In this document: positions 38,824-49,551 of the stretch, piece after piece
Layout of the letters: every line of letters starts with the position of its first letter
How positions within the stretch are numbered: the first letter of the stretch is position 1
Assembly: GCA_028292745.1 (NCBI GenBank)
Contig: JAQGLT010000002.1
Location: forward strand, 92,646 to 156,645
Length of the DNA: 64,000 nt
Origin: Polaromonas sp.
Lineage (GTDB): Bacteria; Pseudomonadota; Gammaproteobacteria; Burkholderiales; Burkholderiaceae_C
Direction of reading: 5' to 3'
Notes under the pieces: model-generated
The model's database searches: none
What the model saw: only the letters and a program-made list of their open reading frames with translations
What the model was told of the DNA's origin: nothing
Position numbers and translations under genes: made by a program

Positions 38824-39081
38824 CTATTTTTCAATATCCGGTGCGGGATGGGCCTGTTGCATGGCCGCTTCGACCGATTGTTTGATTTGCTGCTGAATTT
38901 GCTGGCTCAGGATGTGCAGAGGCTGGCCTGGTGAGGTCACTGGTGATATGCCCTGACCAGCCAGCGCGGGATTTTGAGTTGCAACAGGCACAGCCGCCTG
39001 GATCCTCAGCTGTTTTTTAGCCAGGATGCCGATTACGACCATCACGATCAGCAGGCTCATGACACCAAATATAAGACGCAT
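38824..39081 (-). CDS. Small single-pass membrane protein
   Basis: An 85-residue protein with CAGGAG before the ATG. Residues 1-21 (MRLIFGVMSLLIVMVVIGIL) form one transmembrane helix. A Gln/Pro-rich soluble part with ILSQQIQQQIKQSVEAAMQQ, probably helical, follows. The start codon overlaps the stop of the PaiB-like gene by one base (TGATG), so they are coupled. The function is unknown. Confidence 0.72.
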   Translation of the reverse strand: MRLIFGVMSLLIVMVVIGILAKKQLRIQAAVPVATQNPALAGQGISPVTSPGQPLHILSQQIQQQIKQSVEAAMQQAHPAPDIEK

Positions 39082-39749
39082 CAGGGCTCCTGAGATAGTG
39101 AGTGGGCAGCATGCATGCCAAGCCGGTCCATCCACCGGGCCAGGGCCTGTTCATTTTCATTGCCATTCGCATAAATTTCCCGCATGGCCGAAAAAGCTTC
39201 TGGCCGGTGCTGGTTGAGCTTCAGCTTGCACTGCATTCCAGTAACCTGCAGCTCAAAGGCAACGATGCCTGCCATCATCTTCTGGGCATAGGCTTCACCC
39301 AGCCCCCGCCACTGCTCGGCATACGCCGGTTCATGGTCGGCAATCAGTTTTTTAAGGAGCCTGTCTTTTGCGCCAGGCTCTTCAATCAGTTGTGCCTGGA
39401 CGGTGCAATGCACGGCAAGGTAATTCCAGGTGGGAACCCGTGCCAGGTCGGGATAAACCTGGGGTGAGAGATAGGCATGGGCCCCGAGAAAAGTCACGAC
39501 GGCTTGGGGCCGTGCCACAAGATAACGCCAGTGCGGATTGCCTCTTGCCACATGGCCAAGCAGACTAAATGGGGCTTCCCCTCTACTGTCCTGACCCTCT
39601 GCCTGCAGGTGCAGCGGCAAATGCGTGATGAACGGCAGGCCTGCATCGTCAGCGCTGATAAGACTTGCAAAGGGATACTGCTGAATCAGCGCCGCGGCCT
39701 GCGCGCGGTCGCCCTCAAATTGGGTGGGCAGGTACATGTGCTGAAGCAT
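39081..39749 (-). CDS. PaiB-like FMN-binding protein
   Basis: A 222-residue protein of the PaiB/FMN-binding split-barrel family (annotated as negative transcriptional regulator by analogy with Bacillus PaiB). Motifs are YPFASLISADDAGLPFITHL, LLGHVARGNPHWRYL, VPTWNYLAVHCTVQAQ and the C-terminal KLNQHRPE. Regulatory function is not established by sequence, since no HTH is visible. A flavin-dependent role is equally possible. It overlaps the following small membrane protein gene by one base. Confidence 0.85.
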   Translation of the reverse strand: MLQHMYLPTQFEGDRAQAAALIQQYPFASLISADDAGLPFITHLPLHLQAEGQDSRGEAPFSLLGHVARGNPHWRYLVARPQAVVTFLGAHAYLSPQVYPDLARVPTWNYLAVHCTVQAQLIEEPGAKDRLLKKLIADHEPAYAEQWRGLGEAYAQKMMAGIVAFELQVTGMQCKLKLNQHRPEAFSAMREIYANGNENEQALARWMDRLGMHAAHSLSQEP

Positions 39750-39856
39750 AGTTCAAAAGGTGCCAGACACTTGTAGCAGATCCGGCCCTTGCCCAGTCTG
39801 CTGGGCGTGACACACAGCGCTTAGGTTTGGCTGGCAACCAAATTTAAGTATGAAAT

Positions 39857-39905
39857 ATGCCTCCAGCGCAGGCAGGCCGTGCACAATCAGCTATAAAATC
39901 AATAG
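39857..39905 (+). repeat. 49-bp dispersed element, copy 8 (intergenic)
   Basis: A 49-bp core with ATGCCTCCAGCGC at the left and AGCTATAAAATCAATAG at the right, preceded by ATTTAAG. It lies in the 250-bp gap between the paiB-like start and the guaA stop; I see no gene in that gap. Confidence 0.8.
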
Positions 39906-39999
39906 CGATCAGACTGCTGCCATGGCTGCTTTTCTTACTAAGGAGAGTGATTTCGCTTTAGATACCTTGAATTCTTCCGACAGTGAACGCCGAACCGAT

Positions 40000-41622
40000 T
40001 CATTCCCACTCAATCGTTGCGGGCGGCTTGCTGCTGACGTCGTAGGTGACGCGGTTGATGCCGCGCACTTCATTGATGATGCGGCCGGACACTTTTTTCA
40101 GTAGTGCGTAGGGCAACTCGGCCCAGTCGGCGGTCATGAAGTCACTGGTTTGCACAGCGCGCAGCGCCACCACATACTCATAAGTACGGCCATCGCCCAT
40201 CACACCCACGCTTTTGACGGGTAAAAACACAGTGAAAGCCTGGCTGGTCAGGTCGTACCAGCTCTTGCCAGTTGCATCGTCAATAAAGTTTCGCAGCTCT
40301 TCAATAAAAATCGCGTCAGCCCGGCGCAGCAGATCGGCATACTCTTTCTTGACTTCGCCCAGTATGCGCACACCCAGCCCCGGCCCTGGAAAAGGATGGC
40401 GATAAACCATGTCGTGCGGCAATCCCAGCGCCACACCCAGTTCGCGCACCTCATCCTTGAAAAGTTCGCGCAACGGCTCAAGCAGCTTCAGCCCCAATTG
40501 TTCAGGCAGGCCGCCAACATTGTGATGGCTTTTGATGCTGACAGCTTTCTTGCTTTTCGCACCGCCCGACTCGATCACGTCTGGATAGATCGTGCCCTGG
40601 GCCAGCCACTTGGCGCCCTTGTAAGCGCCGTCCAGGCCCGCTTTGAGCCGTGCGGCTTCAGCCTTGAACACCTCGACAAACTCGCGCCCAATGATTTTTC
40701 GTTTGGCTTCAGGATCGCTCACGCCCGCCAAGTGACCTATAAACTGGTCAACTGCATCAACGCGGATCACTTTGGCATGAAGTTTGCCCACAAACATTTC
40801 CATCACCATGTCGCCCTCGTTGAGGCGAAGCAAGCCATGATCGACAAAGACACAGGTCAGCTGGTCACCAATGGCACGGTGAATCAGGGCAGCCGCGACG
40901 GAGGAATCCACGCCGCCCGACAAGCCGAGAATCACCTCTTCGTCACCCACCTGCTGGCGGATCTTCTCAACCGCTTCTGTGATGTAGTCGCCCATCACCC
41001 AATCTGCGCGCGTGGCGCAGATATCAAGCACGAACCTTTCCAGTATCGCCTTACCCTGAGTGGTATGCGTCACTTCGGGGTGAAACTGCAGCGCGTAGTA
41101 GTTGCGATCTTCATCCGCCATGCCGGCAATGAGGCACGAGCTGGTCGAGGCCATGAGCTTGAAGCCGGGCGGCATTTCGGTCACATTGTCGCCGTGGCTC
41201 ATCCAAGCATGCAGCATGCCATGGCCTTCAGGCGTCTCGTAATCCTGTATTCCAGACAGTAGCTTGGTATGGCCGCGAGCACGTACTTCGGCATGACCGA
41301 ATTCTCGCTTGTGACCACCTTCGACTTTTCCGCCCAAGGCCTCTGCTATGGCATACATGCCATAGCAGATACCGAGCACGGGGATACCCAATTCAAATAT
41401 TGCTTGCGGCGCACGCAGGGTTTCGTCTTCCCATAAACTGGCATGGCTGCCGGAAAGGATCACGCCTTTTAGGCAGCCATCCTTTGCGTAATCACGAATC
41501 CATTCGTCATTGACATCGCAGGGATGCACTTCGCAAAAAACGTGGGCTTCGCGCACACGCCGGGCAATCAACTGGGTAACTTGAGAGCCAAAATCGAGAA
41601 TGAGGATTTTTTGGTGTTGCAT
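40000..41622 (-). CDS. guaA: GMP synthase (glutamine-hydrolysing)
   Basis: Converts XMP to GMP. The 540-residue protein has an N-terminal class I glutamine amidotransferase domain ([19 protein letters not shown], nucleophile Cys in [15 protein letters not shown], His/Glu in QFHPEVTHT). An ATP-pyrophosphatase domain follows with the PP-loop [20 protein letters not shown], and the C-terminal dimerisation domain ends in ATIEWE. It is slightly longer than E. coli GuaA (525). It follows guaB by 81 bp with a hairpin in between. Confidence 0.98.
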   Translation of the reverse strand: MQHQKILILDFGSQVTQLIARRVREAHVFCEVHPCDVNDEWIRDYAKDGCLKGVILSGSHASLWEDETLRAPQAIFELGIPVLGICYGMYAIAEALGGKVEGGHKREFGHAEVRARGHTKLLSGIQDYETPEGHGMLHAWMSHGDNVTEMPPGFKLMASTSSCLIAGMADEDRNYYALQFHPEVTHTTQGKAILERFVLDICATRADWVMGDYITEAVEKIRQQVGDEEVILGLSGGVDSSVAAALIHRAIGDQLTCVFVDHGLLRLNEGDMVMEMFVGKLHAKVIRVDAVDQFIGHLAGVSDPEAKRKIIGREFVEVFKAEAARLKAGLDGAYKGAKWLAQGTIYPDVIESGGAKSKKAVSIKSHHNVGGLPEQLGLKLLEPLRELFKDEVRELGVALGLPHDMVYRHPFPGPGLGVRILGEVKKEYADLLRRADAIFIEELRNFIDDATGKSWYDLTSQAFTVFLPVKSVGVMGDGRTYEYVVALRAVQTSDFMTADWAELPYALLKKVSGRIINEVRGINRVTYDVSSKPPATIEWE

Positions 41623-41652
41623 GAATAAGGCTTATCAGGCGATTGTTCAGTC

Positions 41653-41687
41653 AAAAAAAGAAAAAGGCGCCTGATACCAGACGCCCG
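41653..41687 (-). terminator. Hairpin with T-run between guaB and guaA
   Basis: On the minus strand a GGCGTCTG/CAGGCGCC-type stem with one mismatch is followed by a T-rich tract. It may reduce guaA expression relative to guaB, or act as a partial terminator. Confidence 0.6.
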
Positions 41688-41703
41688 GGATGCACAGCCA
41701 TGC

Positions 41704-43215
<1,512 letters not shown>

Positions 43216-43317
43216 TTACCCGTGTTTACCCTTGTTTGCCAGACTTACGTGGTAACACACACTTGCGGCTTACTGCAAGGGCAGCAAAACAGCCGCGCAC
43301 AGATATACACTTTGGCA

Positions 43318-43857
43318 ATGGACTTTAAATTTGCTGCACGGAGCTTACTTTTGGCGCTTGCCGGAAGCTCGCTCACAATGACTGCCCTGGCGCAATGGCA
43401 ATGGATAGACAAAGACGGTCAAAAAGTCTTTAGCGATCGTGCGCCTCCTGCGGAGATTGTCCAAAAAAACATTTTGAGGCAACCAGGCGTGAAGGCGAGC
43501 AGTTCGACGCCGCAAGGCAACTCCGAAGCGCCAGCCGCCGCGCCCCTTCCCGTTTCGTCAACGCCTGCTGTCAAGGCCAGCGCCCCCAAACTGTCTGGCA
43601 AGGATGCGCAACTCGAAGCGCGTAAAAAGCAAGCCGAGGAAACGGAAGCAGCTAAAAAACAGGCCGATCACGAAAAGCAGGCCAAGGCAAAAGCTGAAAA
43701 TTGCGAACGTGCAAAAAAAGGGCTTGCGACCATCACATCCGGCGTCAGGATTGCGGTCACCAACGCCAAAGGCGAGCGTGAAATAATGGACGACAACGCC
43801 CGTGCAGCGGAAGGCAAGCGTCTTCAGGAAATCTCAAACAGCGAATGCGCCAAGTAA
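43318..43857 (+). CDS. DUF4124 domain exported protein
   Basis: A 179-residue protein from MDFKFAARSLLLALAGSSL, with a signal peptide cleaved near ALA-QW. The DUF4124 domain follows at once (WQWIDKDGQKVFSDRAPP), then an Ala/Pro/Ser linker and a Lys/Ala/Glu-rich helical region. A small C-terminal part has NCERAKKGLATITSGVRIAV and a late Cys. The function is unknown; such proteins are common in betaproteobacterial envelopes. The frame is open further upstream (43204), but only the chosen start places the signal peptide correctly. Confidence 0.85.
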   Translation: MDFKFAARSLLLALAGSSLTMTALAQWQWIDKDGQKVFSDRAPPAEIVQKNILRQPGVKASSSTPQGNSEAPAAAPLPVSSTPAVKASAPKLSGKDAQLEARKKQAEETEAAKKQADHEKQAKAKAENCERAKKGLATITSGVRIAVTNAKGEREIMDDNARAAEGKRLQEISNSECAK

Positions 43858-43877
43858 TTGCCAAATCGCTTTGGCAA
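43858..43877. terminator. Hairpin between convergent DUF4124 and rnfH genes
   Basis: A perfect 8-bp stem TTGCCAAA/TTTGGCAA with loop TCGC begins directly after the stop codon. T-runs are weak on both sides, so termination is probable rather than certain. Confidence 0.5.
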
Positions 43878-43916
43878 GAAAATTAGACAAGCTTTCATGG
43901 CCAGCGCGCCACCAAG

Positions 43917-44282
43917 TCAGTACCCTGCTTTTGCACCAGGCCGGCTTCGCACAAACAATCCTGCACTTTTTGTCCCCTGCTTATCAAAGCGCTGGCGCCG
44001 GGCAGTTTTGGGATCTACCCGCAATTCACGGTAAATTTCAATTCTGTCCCGATCGTGCAGTTGGCACTGCAGCCCGGTTTTTCGTCCCCATATACCGAGT
44101 TCCAATTGATCTTGTCGCAGATTCTGGAAGTCGTCCAAGATACCGCAGCGCGCAATTGCCTGCATCACAGTGGCACCCGGTGCCAGCATGACCGTCCACT
44201 CGCGCACTTCACGCGGCGCTGGTGAATAAATCAGTGTGATGTTCAAACGCAAGCCCTCGGTCAACTCTTCAGGATTCTCCAT
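43917..44282 (-). CDS. rnfH: RnfH family ubiquitin-fold protein
   Basis: A 121-residue protein of the RnfH/RatB family, beta-grasp fold (LRLNITLIYSPAPREVREWT, GATVMQAIARCGIL, LGIWGRKTGLQCQLHDRDR, IEIYRELRVDPKTARRQRF). The pairing ratA-rnfH is conserved beside smpB. Its start lies inside the end of ratA (14-bp overlap), so translation is coupled. The role is unclear and it may act as a partner of RatA. Confidence 0.9.
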   Translation of the reverse strand: MENPEELTEGLRLNITLIYSPAPREVREWTVMLAPGATVMQAIARCGILDDFQNLRQDQLELGIWGRKTGLQCQLHDRDRIEIYRELRVDPKTARRQRFDKQGTKSAGLFVRSRPGAKAGY

Positions 44283-44718
44283 AGACAACGGCAGCCCGCT
44301 TGACAAAGGCATCCACCAGGCTGCCGGCTATGTTGTCGAAAATCGGACCCACCAGCGCTGCCAGCGCAAGATTGTCAAAGTCATAGCACAGGGTTAATTC
44401 GACCTTGCAGGCACGTTGCTGGCTGCCTTCACCCAGCGGTATAAACCGCCACTCCCCTTCTAACTTCGAAAAGGGGCCATCGACCAGTTGCAGGCTGACC
44501 TTGCGGTCATGCACATGACGATTGCGGGTGGTAAAGCTCTGCCGGATGCCCGCGATGGAAATACCCACCTTGGCGGTCATGCCGCTGTCGCTCTGGTCTT
44601 CGACCGAGGCACGGTCGCACCAAGGCAAAAACTGCGGGTAATTGACAACATCGGTGACCAAGGCAAACATTTCGGCTGCGCTGTACCAGATAAGGACGGA
44701 CTTGTGAACGGTTTTCAT
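44269..44718 (-). CDS. ratA: RatA family START/coenzyme Q-binding protein
   Basis: A 149-residue START-fold protein. KTVHKSVLIWYSAAEMFALV and the YPQFLPWCDRASV segment are typical of RatA/Coq10. E. coli RatA has been reported to block 70S ribosome association, while the fold suggests quinone or lipid binding. The gene is divergent from smpB, as is usual, and overlaps rnfH. The start MKTVHKS is preferred over an upstream methionine seven codons earlier. Confidence 0.92.
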   Translation of the reverse strand: MKTVHKSVLIWYSAAEMFALVTDVVNYPQFLPWCDRASVEDQSDSGMTAKVGISIAGIRQSFTTRNRHVHDRKVSLQLVDGPFSKLEGEWRFIPLGEGSQQRACKVELTLCYDFDNLALAALVGPIFDNIAGSLVDAFVKRAAVVYGES

Positions 44719-44789
44719 ACAATCAAAGGCTTGGGGCAATTGTATGAGCGACTCGTGTGCCCTCGCCCCGTCGATTCACTATCTTATCC

Positions 44790-45347
44790 ATGGCCACCAA
44801 AGAAGCATCCTCCTCCAAAAAACCAGCCGCAGCCAAATCGGGAAAGCCTGCGGGCAAGCCCGCTGCCAATCTGTCACCGAAAGCCGCTGCGGCCGCGATT
44901 CGTATTGCCGACAACAAGAAAGCCACATTCAACTACCACATCGAAGAGCGCTTTGAGGCTGGCATGGTTCTCGAAGGCTGGGAAGTCAAATCAGTGCGTG
45001 AAGGCAAGGTGCAGCTCACCGACGGCTATGTGGTTATTCGCAATGGCGAACTCTTCATCATCGGCTGCCAGATCAACCCCTTGGGTACCGCTTCGACCCA
45101 TGTGCGCCCCGATGCTGTCCGCACCAAAAAGCTGTTGATGCACAAGGATGAGATTCGCCGCCTGATTGGAAAAATCGACCAGAAGGGCTTTACATTGGTG
45201 CCGCTCAACATGCACTGGAAAGCAGGCAAGGTGAAATGCGAGATCGGCCTGGCCAAGGGCAAAGCCGAGCATGACAAACGCGAAACCATCAAGGACCGGG
45301 AAGGCAAGCGCGAGGTTGACCGCGCCATGAAATCCAGGAATCGCTAA
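44790..45347 (+). CDS. smpB: SsrA-binding protein SmpB
   Basis: Partner of tmRNA in rescue of stalled ribosomes. The 185-residue protein has an Ala/Lys-rich N-terminal extension of about 35 residues that is absent from E. coli SmpB. The core follows ([64 protein letters not shown]). No ssrA gene is visible in the window. The start at [11 protein letters not shown] is preferred. Confidence 0.96.
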   Translation: MATKEASSSKKPAAAKSGKPAGKPAANLSPKAAAAAIRIADNKKATFNYHIEERFEAGMVLEGWEVKSVREGKVQLTDGYVVIRNGELFIIGCQINPLGTASTHVRPDAVRTKKLLMHKDEIRRLIGKIDQKGFTLVPLNMHWKAGKVKCEIGLAKGKAEHDKRETIKDREGKREVDRAMKSRNR

Positions 45348-45415
45348 ATGCGCGCAAGGCCCTGAACTGGCACGGCGGCCGGATCGGCTCGGCCCACTGC
45401 CGGACGCTTACAGGT

Positions 45416-46558
45416 TTACAGGTCGCGCAAGGGATGCGTGTGGGTCTCCCAGGGGCTGATGAAAAATGCATCAGCCATGCCCGGCTTCACGTCTTCAATA
45501 CGGGCCGGCTTCCACTGCGGCTTGTAATCCTTGTCCACCGCCAGCGCACGAATGCCCTCGACAGTTTCGCTCTCGACACCGGGCCGCAAGTAAAAGCACT
45601 GGTGCACCATGTCGCGCTCCATGCGTAGGTCGTCCGCCAAGCTCATGCCGCGCGCCCGGCGAATCTGCTCCAGCACCACGTGCAGCATCAGCGGCGAACG
45701 CTTGCGCAAGGTGGCAGCGGTTTTCAGCGCCCAGCGGTCTTCAGACTTTTCCAGCGCGTCCACAATGTGCTTGACGCGCAACAATGAAAAATAAGCATCA
45801 ATTTGGCCTGTAGCGCAGATACTGCCTGCGTAAACTGCTATCAATTTAGTAGCTATCCATTGATCGACTTGCGCAGCGGATGCAAGGTGATGCTCGCCGA
45901 GTTCTGCCCAGAGCGCGGGCAGGCTTGCAGCCTCAAGCTTCACATCCGCCAAGCCATAGCTCAGCGCGTCATCTGCGCCGATTACCTCGCCGGTCAGGGC
46001 CAGGTACTCGCCGACACGGCCGGGGCAGCGACTCAGGAAATAGCCGCCGCCCACGTCGGGAAACAGTCCAATGTTGGTTTCGGGCATCGCCATTCTTGTG
46101 CGCTCGGTGACGATGCGCAGCCGCGCGCCCTGGCTTAGGCCCATGCCGCCCCCCATCACCACGCCATCCATAAAAGCAACATAGGGTTTCGGATAGGTCT
46201 GGATCAGGTGGTTGAGGGTGTATTCCTCAGTGAAGAAGTCTTCCAGCGCCGCATCGCCCACAAGGGCGGCCTGATAAAAAAAGCGGATGTCGCCGCCGGC
46301 GCAGAAGCCGCCGAACAGGCTTTCCGGCGTGCCGGGCCGACCAATCTTGTTGGTGCCGCGAATCGCCACCAGCAACACCTCCGGGTCATCGCGCCAGGCC
46401 CGCAAGATACCAAGCAAATCGCGCACCATCTGCAGCGACAAGGCATTGAGCGCCTTAGGCCGGTTCAGGGTGATGAAGCCGGCATTTCCTCGGCGCTCCA
46501 CCAGCACATTGCCGGACGGACCGACTTTTTCAAGATGTGTTGCCACGGTTTCAGTCAT
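45416..46558 (-). CDS. Enoyl-CoA hydratase/isomerase family (3-hydroxyisobutyryl-CoA hydrolase-like)
   Basis: A 380-residue crotonase-fold protein. FGGFCAGGDIRFFYQA, GVVMGGGMGLSQGARLRIVT and MPETNIGLFPDVGGGYFLSR are characteristic of the 3-hydroxyisobutyryl-CoA hydrolase subfamily (valine catabolism), which has Glu and Asp catalytic residues in these blocks. The ATG at 46558 overlaps the transporter stop (ATGA), which favours it over 46573. Between WIATKL and RVKHIVDALE the sequence is encoded by an antisense 49-bp element (45804-45852). Confidence 0.88.
   Translation of the reverse strand: MTETVATHLEKVGPSGNVLVERRGNAGFITLNRPKALNALSLQMVRDLLGILRAWRDDPEVLLVAIRGTNKIGRPGTPESLFGGFCAGGDIRFFYQAALVGDAALEDFFTEEYTLNHLIQTYPKPYVAFMDGVVMGGGMGLSQGARLRIVTERTRMAMPETNIGLFPDVGGGYFLSRCPGRVGEYLALTGEVIGADDALSYGLADVKLEAASLPALWAELGEHHLASAAQVDQWIATKLIAVYAGSICATGQIDAYFSLLRVKHIVDALEKSEDRWALKTAATLRKRSPLMLHVVLEQIRRARGMSLADDLRMERDMVHQCFYLRPGVESETVEGIRALAVDKDYKPQWKPARIEDVKPGMADAFFISPWETHTHPLRDL
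45804..45852 (+). repeat. 49-bp dispersed element, copy 9 (in enoyl-CoA-hydratase-family gene, antisense)
   Basis: A 49-bp core with TGGCCTGTAGCGC at the left and TGCTATCAATTTAGTAG at the right, preceded by ATAAGCATCAA. Read in the host gene frame it gives ATKLIAVYAGSICATGQ followed by IDAY. Copy 6 in ldcA gives AINLIATKASAISATTEN followed by DAY in the same frame. Confidence 0.85.
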
Positions 46559-47430
46559 GCTTTCTGTCTCCATCCTATTAGTTCATTCACCACCAGTGCC
46601 CCAATGACCAGCGCACCACCGGTCAGTACACTGGGCCCTGGCACTTCGCCAGCGCCCACCCAGGCCAGCAAGATACCGAAAATCACTTCCAGCAAGGCGA
46701 GCAAAGCCACCTCGGGCGCCTTGAGCACGCCGGCGCAGATCACCGCCAGCACGCAAGGAATAGCCAATTGGAACAGCCCGAGCACCGCCAGCAGCCCGAC
46801 GTCGTGCGCCGTGGCCGCAAACGGAAAAGCCAGCGGGAGCGTCGCAAGCGTGGAAATCACCGCGCCCACCAGCACCGACGGCACCAGATCGATCTTCTGG
46901 CCATGGGCGCGGCTGTGCTGCACCACCGTCCAGTTGCAGGCGCTGGCCAGCGGCACCATTAGCGCCACCAGCGTGCCGGCCAGTTGGCTTCCCAAGTCCA
47001 TCTGGCCGCCATACATCCAGGCAATCCCGATGCTGGCCAGCGTAATGGCGACCCAAGTGCGGGCAGGAATCCGGTGCCCGATAAAGACCCATGCCAGCAG
47101 TGCCGTGATGAAGGGGCTGAGCGCCATCGTGACCAGCACATTGGCCACGGTGGTCATGGTCAGTGCCACCATGAAGGCGGTGAACATGATGCTCCAGCAA
47201 ATGCCCGAAGCCCATAGCGCCCTGCCGCCATGGCGGATCTTCAAGAAAACCGCTTTTCCCTGGAAAATCGGCAGAATCACCAGCAGCGAAACCACAGTGA
47301 AAAAGCTGCGCCAGTAGGTCACTTCAAAACTGCGGGCAGCCTCCAGATGGCGTGTGACCACGCCGGCAATCGACCACATCAGGGTGATAAGAACCATCAG
47401 CGCAACTGCCCTGAAGTGCGTCAGCTTCAT
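46555..47430 (-). CDS. DMT superfamily transporter (EamA family)
   Basis: A 291-residue inner-membrane protein from MKLTHFRAVALMVLITLMW, preceded by AGGAATT. About ten hydrophobic helices form two EamA repeats. The first carries WSIAGVVTRHLEAARSFEVTYWRS and the second LVPLASACNWTVVQHS. It likely exports a small metabolite. The stop overlaps the start of the enoyl-CoA-hydratase-family gene by 4 bp, so the pair is coupled. The substrate is not predictable. Confidence 0.9.
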   Translation of the reverse strand: MKLTHFRAVALMVLITLMWSIAGVVTRHLEAARSFEVTYWRSFFTVVSLLVILPIFQGKAVFLKIRHGGRALWASGICWSIMFTAFMVALTMTTVANVLVTMALSPFITALLAWVFIGHRIPARTWVAITLASIGIAWMYGGQMDLGSQLAGTLVALMVPLASACNWTVVQHSRAHGQKIDLVPSVLVGAVISTLATLPLAFPFAATAHDVGLLAVLGLFQLAIPCVLAVICAGVLKAPEVALLALLEVIFGILLAWVGAGEVPGPSVLTGGALVIGALVVNELIGWRQKA

Positions 47431-47583
47431 GAGAATTCCTGTACCGTAATAAAAAAGGCCGCTGACGCTTTTTGCGCACAGCAGCCCGATGATTGAGCGC
47501 GTTCCCTCGCGTGACAAGGTGACGCATGCCATTTCGCACTTTTAGCGCATGGTCAACAATCAACCACCCCGCTCCACCAGCAG

Positions 47584-47667
47584 GGGCTGCGGAACCGGCT
47601 TAGCCGGACCGCAGGCGCAACGCCCCCTCGGGGGCAGCGAATCACACGCAGTGGGGAGCGTGGGGGC
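47584..47667 (+). repeat. GC-rich 85-bp repeat, copy A (at typA stop)
   Basis: Contains AACCGGCTTAGCCGG and CCCCCTCGGGGG, two self-complementary segments, and ends GCGTGGGGGC. It starts one base beyond the typA stop codon (typA is on the minus strand). It is closely similar to copies at 59061-59145 (opposite strand) and 60347-60431. Confidence 0.85.
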
Positions 47668-47668
47668 T

Positions 47669-49492
47669 TTACCTCCCAGCGCGTTTGCGCTCGCTTTCCT
47701 TCAGATGGCGTTTGCGCAGACGAATCGACTTGGGCGTGATCTCGACCAGTTCGTCGTCCTCAATGAACTCCACGCCATATTCAAGCGTGCATTCGATCGG
47801 CGGCGTGATCTTGATCGCGTCTTCCTTGCCCGAAACACGGAAGTTGGTCAGCTGCTTGGTGCGCGTGGCATTGACCACCAGGTCATTGTCACGGCTGTGG
47901 ATGCCGACGATCATGCCCTCATACACCGGATCGTTGGCCTTGACGAACATGCGGCCACGGTCGTCCAGCTTGCCCAGCGCATAGGTGAAGATTTCGCCGT
48001 CGTCCATGGAAATCAGCACGCCGTTCTTGCGGCCGCCAATTTCGCCCTTATGAGGCTCGTAGCTGTCGAAGATGTTGGAGATCAGGCCGGAGCCCCGCGT
48101 CAAATTCAAAAACTCGTTGGTAAAGCCAATCAGGCCACGCGCCGGGATGCGGTATTCCAATCGCACGCGGCCACGTCCGTCCGGCTCCATATTGACCAGA
48201 TCTCCCTTGCGCTCGCCCAGCGCCTGCATCACGCCGCCCTGGTGCTGCTCTTCGATGTCGGCAGTCACCAGTTCGATCGGCTCGTGGCGCACGCCAGCCA
48301 CATCCCTGAACACGACGCGCGGCTTGGACACCGCCAGCTCAAACCCTTCACGGCGCATGTTTTCCAGCAAAATCGTCAGGTGCAGCTCGCCGCGGCCCAT
48401 GACTTCAAAAATGCCTTCTTCGTCGGTTTCCTTGACGCGCAGGGCCACGTTGTGCTGCAGTTCCTTTTGCAGGCGGTCCCAGATCTGGCGGCTGGTGACG
48501 TACTTGCCTTCGCGGCCGGCCAGCGGGCTGGTGTTGACGCAAAAGTTCATGGTCAAGGTGGGTTCATCAACCTTGAGCATCGGCAATGGCGACGGGTTGA
48601 CGGGGTCGGTAATGGTCACGCCAATGCCAATGTCGGTCAAGCCGTTGATCAGCACGATTTCACCGGGCCCGGCTTCAGTGGCCTGCACGCGCTCCAGTCC
48701 CTGGAACGTCAGCACCTGGTTGATGCGGCCCTTGACGGCCTTGCCGTCCGGACCTTCCATGACCACCACATCCATCATGGGCCTGATCGTGCCCTGGCTG
48801 ATGCGGCCCACACCAATCCGTCCCACAAAGGTTGAAAAGTCGAGCGCGGAAATTTGCAATTGCAGAGGCGCGGCTGGGTCACCTGTCTGGGCCGGCACAT
48901 GGTTGAGCACGGTATTGAACAGCGCCGACATATCGGGTCCCCACTGCTCACCCGGGACGCCCTCTTCCATCGAGGACCAGCCGTTGATGCCCGAGGCGTA
49001 CACCACCGGAAAATCGAGCTGTTCGTCGGTGGCGCCGAGCTTGTCGAACAGGTCGAACGCGGCGTTGACCACGAAATCAGGACGCGCACCAGGCTTGTCC
49101 ACCTTGTTCACCACCAGAATCGGTTTCAAGCCCAGAGCGAGCGCTTTCTTGGTCACAAAGCGCGTCTGGGGCATCGGGCCTTCCTGCGCATCGATCAGCA
49201 GCACCACGCCATCGACCATCGACAAGGCACGCTCCACTTCGCCGCCGAAATCGGCGTGGCCCGGGGTATCGACGATGTTGATGTGCGTGCCTTCCCAGGT
49301 CACGGCGCAATTCTTGGCCAGAATCGTGATGCCACGCTCTTTTTCGATGGCATTGTTGTCCATCACGGTGTCAACCACTTTCTCATGCTCGGCGAAGGTG
49401 CCGGACTGGCGCAGCAACTGGTCGACCATGGTGGTCTTGCCATGGTCGACGTGGGCAATGATGGCAATATTACGAATTTGTTTTTGACTCAT
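47669..49492 (-). CDS. typA: Translational GTPase TypA/BipA
   Basis: Ribosome-associated GTPase involved in assembly and stress or cold responses. The 607-residue product has the G1 motif IAHVDHGKTTMVDQLL, ERGITILAKN (switch I/G2), VDTPGHADFGGEVERAL (G3) and LVVNKVDKPGARPD (G4), then domains II, III and V and the TypA-specific C-terminal domain (RGLIGFTNEFLNLTRGSG). It lies 59 bp after truB. The GC-rich repeat abuts its stop. Confidence 0.97.
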   Translation of the reverse strand: MSQKQIRNIAIIAHVDHGKTTMVDQLLRQSGTFAEHEKVVDTVMDNNAIEKERGITILAKNCAVTWEGTHINIVDTPGHADFGGEVERALSMVDGVVLLIDAQEGPMPQTRFVTKKALALGLKPILVVNKVDKPGARPDFVVNAAFDLFDKLGATDEQLDFPVVYASGINGWSSMEEGVPGEQWGPDMSALFNTVLNHVPAQTGDPAAPLQLQISALDFSTFVGRIGVGRISQGTIRPMMDVVVMEGPDGKAVKGRINQVLTFQGLERVQATEAGPGEIVLINGLTDIGIGVTITDPVNPSPLPMLKVDEPTLTMNFCVNTSPLAGREGKYVTSRQIWDRLQKELQHNVALRVKETDEEGIFEVMGRGELHLTILLENMRREGFELAVSKPRVVFRDVAGVRHEPIELVTADIEEQHQGGVMQALGERKGDLVNMEPDGRGRVRLEYRIPARGLIGFTNEFLNLTRGSGLISNIFDSYEPHKGEIGGRKNGVLISMDDGEIFTYALGKLDDRGRMFVKANDPVYEGMIVGIHSRDNDLVVNATRTKQLTNFRVSGKEDAIKITPPIECTLEYGVEFIEDDELVEITPKSIRLRKRHLKESERKRAGR

Positions 49493-49551
49493 GGTTGGCT
49501 TTCTGGGGACTTAAAAACGGTATCAGATGAATGTTGAAAAGAGGCTGGCGC